Shown here piece by piece: positions 58,306 to 64,000 of a stretch of DNA of 64,000 bases. Origin of the DNA: Antedon bifida (lineage: Eukaryota > Echinodermata > Crinoidea > Comatulida > Antedonidae); assembly GCA_963402885.1 (NCBI GenBank), contig OY727102.1, positions 7,378,001-7,442,000 on the forward strand, in the 5' to 3' direction. Within the stretch, counting starts at the first letter, position 1; each line of letters begins with the position of its first letter. The notes below the pieces were generated by a model. The model was not told the DNA's origin. It made no database searches and saw only the letters and a program-made list of their open reading frames with translations. The translations under genes were made by a program, and so were the position numbers.

Positions 58306-60644
58306 ACATTGCGGTACTTTAACAGTACAACACTCCCGTAGAAGTCGCTTGTGGTACAAATAACAATCAAACATATATACAATATTGAATTAAAGAAATG
58401 CATTAGTGCAGTAATGAAGTCGGATACATTACTACTATTAGTAAACGTACTTACACTTGTTTCAGCATAACTACACACTGAGGCCTATTATCTTTGCGGA
58501 GAGACAGATCAACCACCAATTTACACAGTGAATCTTGTTTGATTTTACTCCACCCTACCAGATCCTTTATATAGCATATCATCAGGTCAAGTTTATATAT
58601 TATGTCATTGAAGGAAGTGCTTCAATTTTTTAAGGTAATCTCCTCTATTCGCTATTTTTGTCTTGTCTTGCCGACGGAAGCAATAGTATAATAATAACTA
58701 TTAAATTTTAAGTACTGAAAAAAAAAATGTGAACCGTAAAATCTGTTCCGGTCCTATATTAAAACAGTAACTCTGTTGTATTCGTTGTGCAATTATATTA
58801 TCGTGATGACGACATCATCTTACGTTTTCATCCAGTTTGAAAAGGAATATATTCAATATAGAGGTTATTTTCTTGAAAATGATATGAACTTATTTTTGTA
58901 CTAAATATTTGTCAATTTCGATTGAAAGTTGTTTTGTTTTATATTATATACATATTTATGAAATTCTCTTCAGAAATTAGAATTTCCTATCCTGTATGTA
59001 TATACCATGTTTCGAATCTAAGGCAGTGTCGTTTCAGGTTCCCGTTTACACAGGAAGTACCGGTATGGTGTACCCTAAATAGAGGTGTCAGATGAAGGGG
59101 ATTCTGCTGTAATTTTGTTTCTTTTCAATTTCAATTTTTTCGTTTCTTTCGTATTTATACGGTGTTTTTTTTTTTTTGTAATACAGTATCACGAACTTGT
59201 GTAAAAACAATCAATGTTGATTGAACGAGTTGTGCTGTACATCAGTCTCGTGTCTAAATAAAGTTTATATATATATGCGAAAATATTGCCATAAATGCGC
59301 ATATATTGTGTTATTATCTTATAGAGCCATAGTAACTAGTTATTTCAACAAATAAAAGGTTCGAAATTTAGCCATTTTTCGAAAATTTCCCTGTACTATA
59401 GTACAGGGATTTTTTTTCGAAAAATGGCCAAAATATCCATTATAAAAAATGTCATAATTATGCAAAGATTGCCATATATGCGCATATTGTGTTGTCATCA
59501 TCTTATAGAGCCATAGTAACTAGTTATGTCAACAAATAAATGGTTCGAAATTTAGCCATTTTTCGAAAATTTTCCTGTACTATAGGTACAGGGATTTTTT
59601 CGAAAAATGGCCAAAATATCCACTTTTTAAAATGTCATAATTATGCGAAAATATTGCCATATATGCGCATATATTGTATTATCATCATCTTATAGAGCCA
59701 TAGTAACTAGTTATGTCAACAAATAAAAGGGTCGAAATTTTGCCATTTTTCTTCCTACTAAATGAAATTATTTAACGAAAATGTAGAAACGTTAATTATT
59801 CATACCCTTTGTTTCAAAATATTTCATAACATATGTAATATAAAAATGACAATCCATCATTACAATAGATTGTATTGTTTTGTATTTTACAATCATGTTT
59901 ATGTAAATAGTACAGGAGGCCTATTACAAGGTCTTTCTCTCCCAAACTACTGTACAGTAAAATGTCCATCCAGCCAAAACATAACCAAAGACAACGCAGA
60001 AATCATTTCATTAATATTATTTGTACTTTCATAAAACGTTGTACAGAATTGGGTTGTGGTATTATTTCTTCATTCAGTTTTTTTTGTTCAGTAATTTCTT
60101 GAATTTTTATGAAATCAGTTTATACAGAAATAGATTTGACCATTTTTTCCATCATTAAAATTATTATTTAAAAGAATCAACAACATTATATGTATTTAAT
60201 AGAAAAGCTTAAGCATTTTAAATAAGTAGGCCTACCGTGGGTATTGCTAGAATTTGTTGCCAGAAAGATAAAAATAATTTGGGATCTGATTATTTCGGCC
60301 ACCAGTTTATGAACTCTTAAATTCACAACTTACTACATCTTTATTGAGTACAAGGGTTAGGGCGGCTAAGCATCGTCTTTACTCACTTTTTTTACCCAGA
60401 GGGATGTGTTTTTATTATGGCGGCTCAAATGAAAATAAAAAATAAATCCCAAAATTAGATGTTGTTTCTATTTAAAGATACTACAGAAAAGACTATGGTA
60501 ATTAAAGTATGTCTTTATTTCATATTCATATATACATTTATATATTACATTCTGAAAATATACCAAGGTGCTCCATTTTATTTATAGTACTATTTTATTT
60601 AAAACTGGAATGTAAAAACATGCAAAATACCAGGGAAGTCCTTT
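58306..60644. other. Gene-free stretch before the satellite
   Basis: Apart from the hairpin-bearing tandem repeat (59276-59750) I see no gene. A 90-codon open frame at 59762-60034 has no recognisable domain. Confidence 0.45.
59276..59750. repeat. Tandem repeat of about 183 bp, 2.6 copies, each with a hairpin
   Basis: Copies start at about 59276, 59461 and 59643 (TGCGAAAATATTGCCATA). Copies 1 and 2 carry a long inverted repeat, CCATTTTTCGAAAATT and CCCTGTACTATAGTACAGGG then TTTTCGAAAAATGG; copy 3 ends before it. Confidence 0.85.
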
Positions 60645-63600
60645 TCACTGAAAATGCACAGTAACAACCATTGTACTTCATTTACAACCCCCCTGCCCCA
60701 ATTAACACAAGTATATGCTATTGACTGAAAATGCACAGTAACAACCACTATACTTCATTTACAACCCCCTGCTCTAATTAACACAAGTATATGCTATTGA
60801 CTGAAAATGCACAGTAACAACCACTGTACTTCATTTACAACCCCCTGCCCCAATTAACACAAGTATATGCTGTTGACTGAAAATGTACAGTAACAACCAC
60901 TGTACTTCATTTACAACCCCCCTGCCCCAATTAACACAAGTATGCTATTGACTGAAAATGCACAGTAACAACCACTGTACTTCATTTACAACCTCCCTGC
61001 CCCAATTAACACAAGTATATGCTGTTGACTGAAAATGCACAGTAACAACCACTGTACTTCATTTACAACCCCCCTGCCCCAATTAACACAAGTATATGCT
61101 ATTGACTGAAAATGCACAGTAACAACCACTGTACTTCATTTACAACCCCCCTGCCCCAATTAACACAAGTATGCTATTGACTGAAAATACACAGTAACAA
61201 CCACTGTACTTCATTTACAACTCCCTGCCCCAATTAACACAAGTATATGCTGTTGACTGAAAATGCACAGTAACAACCACTGTACTTCATTTACAACCCC
61301 CCTGCCCCAATTAACACAAGTATGCTATTGACTGAAAATGCACAGTAACAACCACTGTACTTCATTTACAACCCCCCTGCCCCAATTAACACAAGTATAT
61401 GCTGTTGACTGAAAATGCACAGTAACAACCACTGTACTTCATTTACAACCCCCCTGCCCCAATTAACACAAGTATATGCTATTGACTGAAAATGCACAGT
61501 AACAACCACTGTACTTCATTTACAACCCCCCTGCCCCAATTAACACAAGTATATGTTATTGACTGAAAATGAACAGTAACAACCACTGTACTTCATTTAC
61601 AACCCCCTGCCCCAATTAACACAAGTATATGCTATTGACTGAAAATGCACAGTAACAACCACTGTACTTCATTTACAAACCCCTGCCCCAATTAACACAA
61701 GTATATGCTATTGACTGAAAATGCACAGTAACAACCACTGTACTTCATTTACAACCCCCTGCCCCAATTAACACAAGTATATGCTATTGACTGAAAATGC
61801 ACAGTAACAACCACTGTACTTCATTTACAACCCCCTGCCCCAATTAACACAAGTATATGCTATTGACTGAAAATGCACAGTAACAACCACTGTACTTCAT
61901 TTACAACCCCCTGCCCCAATTAACACAAGTATGCTATTGACTGAAAATGCACAGTAACAACCACTGTACTTCATTTATAACCCCCTGCCCCAATTAACAC
62001 AAGTATATGCTATTGACTGAAAATGCACAGTAACAACCACTGTACTTCATTTACAACTCCCTGCCCCAATTAACACAAGTATATGCTATTGACTGAAAAT
62101 GCACAGTAACAACCACTGTACTTCATTTACAACCTCCCTGCCCCAATTAACACAAGTATATGCTGTTGACTGAAAATGCACAGTAACAATCACTGTACTT
62201 CATTTACAACCCCCCTGCCCCAATTAACACAAGTATGCTATTGACTGAAAATGCACAGTAACAATCACTGTACTTCATTTACAACCTCCCTGCCCCAATT
62301 AACACAAGTATATGCTGTTGACTGAAAATGCACAGTAACAACCACTGTACTTCATTTACAACCTCCCTGCCCCAATTAACACAAGTATATGCTATTGACT
62401 GAAAATGCACAGTAACAACCACTGTACTTCATTTACAACCCCCTGCCCCAATTAACACAAGTATATGCTATTAACTGAAAATGCACAGTCACAACCACTG
62501 TACTTCATTTACAACCCCCTGCCCCAATTAACACAAGTATATGCTATTGACTGAAAATGCACAGTAACAACCACTGTACTTCATTTACAACCCCCCTGCC
62601 CCAATTAACACAAGTATATGCTATTAACTGAAAATGCACAGTAACAACCACTGTACTTCATTTACAACCCCCCTGCCCCAATTAACACAAGTATATGCTA
62701 TTGACTGAAAATGCACAGTAACAACCACTGTACTTCATTTACAACCCCCTGCCCCAATTAACACAAGTATATGCTATTAACTGAAAATGCACAGTAACAA
62801 CCACTGTACTTCATTTACAACCCCCCTGCCCCAATTAACACAAGTATATGCTGTTGACTGAAAATGCACAGTAACAATCACTGTACTTCATTTACAACCC
62901 CCTGCCCCAATTAACACAAGTATGCTATTGACTGAAAATGCACAGTAACAACCACTATACTTCATTTACAACCCCCCTGCCCCAATTAACACAAGTATAT
63001 GTTATTGACTGAAAATGCACAGTAACAACCACTGTACTTCATTTACAACCCCCCTACCCCAATTAACACAAGTATATGCTATTGACTGAAAATGCACAGT
63101 AACAACCACTGTACTTCATTTACAACCCCTCTGCCCCAATTAACACAAGTATATGTTATTGACTGAAAATGCACAGTAACAACCACTGTACTTCATACAA
63201 CCCCCTGCCCCAATTAACACAAGTATATGTTATTGACTGAAAATGCACAGTAACAACCACTGTACTTCATTTACAACCCCCCTGCCCCAATTAACACAAG
63301 TATATGCTATTGACTGAAAATGCACAGTAACAACCACTGTACTTCATTTACAACCCCCTGCCCCAATTAACACAAGTATATGCTATTGACTGAAAATGCA
63401 CAGTAACAACCACTGTACTTCATTTACAACCCCCCTGCCCCAATTAACACAAGTATATGCTATTGACTGAAAATGCACAGTAACAACCACTGTACTTCAT
63501 TTACAACCCCCTGTCCCAATTAACACAAGTATATGCTGTTGACTGAAAATGCACAGTAACAACCACTGTACTTCATTTACAACCCCCTGCCCCAATTAAC

Positions 63601-64000
63601 ACAAGTATATGCTATTGACTGAAAATGCACAGTAACAACCACTGTACTTCATTTACAACTCCCTGCCCCAATTAACACAAGTATATGCTATTGACTGAAA
63701 ATGCACAGTAACAATCACTGTACTTCATTTACAACCCCCTGCCCCAATTAACACAAGTATATGCTATTGACTGAAAATGCACAGTAACAACCACTGTACT
63801 TCATTTACAACCCCCCTGCCCCAATTAACACAAGTATATGCTATTGACTGAAAATGCACAGTAACAATCACTGTACTTCATTTACAACCCCCCTGCCCCA
63901 ATTAACACAAGTATATGCTATTGACTGAAAATGTACAGTAACAACCACTGTACTTCATTTACAACCCCCCTGCCCCAATTAACACAAGTATATGCTATTG
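60645..64000. repeat. Satellite array of 75-77 bp units, about 44 copies, continuing past the right edge
   Basis: The unit begins GACTGAAAATGCACAGTAAC, continues AACCACTGTACTTCATTTAC and AACCCCCCTGCCCCAATTAA, and ends CACAAGTATATGCTATT. Copies differ by a few substitutions, C-run length (4 to 6), and presence or absence of TA in AGTATATGC. The same variants recur many units apart, consistent with unequal exchange. No coding capacity is seen. Confidence 0.95.

Noticed and set aside
59762-60034. 90-codon plus-strand frame
   Set aside because: No recognisable domain, AT-rich composition and no splice or promoter support.
60645-64000. Regular repeat array that could be taken for CRISPR
   Set aside because: Units are contiguous with no unique spacers, the genome is eukaryotic and there are no cas genes: it is a satellite.

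Overview
The window is nuclear DNA of an invertebrate animal. It is AT-rich, its genes are broken by many short GT-AG introns, and it is full of LINE, Helitron, MITE and satellite sequence. Palindromic TAGGCCTA words are dense, which I associate with echinoderms and their relatives. With the vertebrate-like protein set this suggests an ambulacrarian, probably an echinoderm; that placement is inference.

Layout. At the left edge is the signal-peptide exon of a cyclophilin B (PPIB) gene on the minus strand, followed by a decayed partial copy of the same gene (0.70-1.65 kb). From 3.3 to 9.6 kb the minus strand carries a complete 11-exon SUGP1-like splicing factor (540 aa) whose exons join in frame to the family's NNPRRPYY end. 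Exons of a C-type-lectin-like gene lie at 11.4-13.0 kb (minus). Then come about 10 kb of duplicated and transposon-derived DNA: a partial second copy of the lectin region, a GC-rich MITE, LINE 3' ends, a decayed Helentron (PIF1 helicase plus endonuclease) and a 69-bp coding-like tandem repeat. A complete six-exon DXO decapping exoribonuclease (378 aa) is at 23.4-26.7 kb (plus), and a complete 17-exon Treslin/TICRR replication-initiation gene (1707 aa) is at 29.2-50.5 kb (plus). A 10-kb Ty3/gypsy LTR element lies antisense in TICRR intron 9. Downstream are a 26-bp minisatellite, a first coding exon of a secreted Spatzle/neurotrophin-like ligand (53.4-54.0 kb, minus), gene-poor repeat-rich DNA, and a satellite of 75-77 bp units from 60.6 kb to the right edge.

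The host genes are unrelated housekeeping or secreted-protein genes: ER protein folding, splicing, cap quality control, replication origin firing, and two likely extracellular proteins. Nothing suggests they act as one pathway. I found no bacterial-type operon, CRISPR array or rRNA. The most informative signals are nested and duplicated structures: two transposon insertions whose empty sites survive in a second copy within the window, a tandem PPIB pseudogene, and a repeat that looks like an expanded Helitron N-terminal motif.
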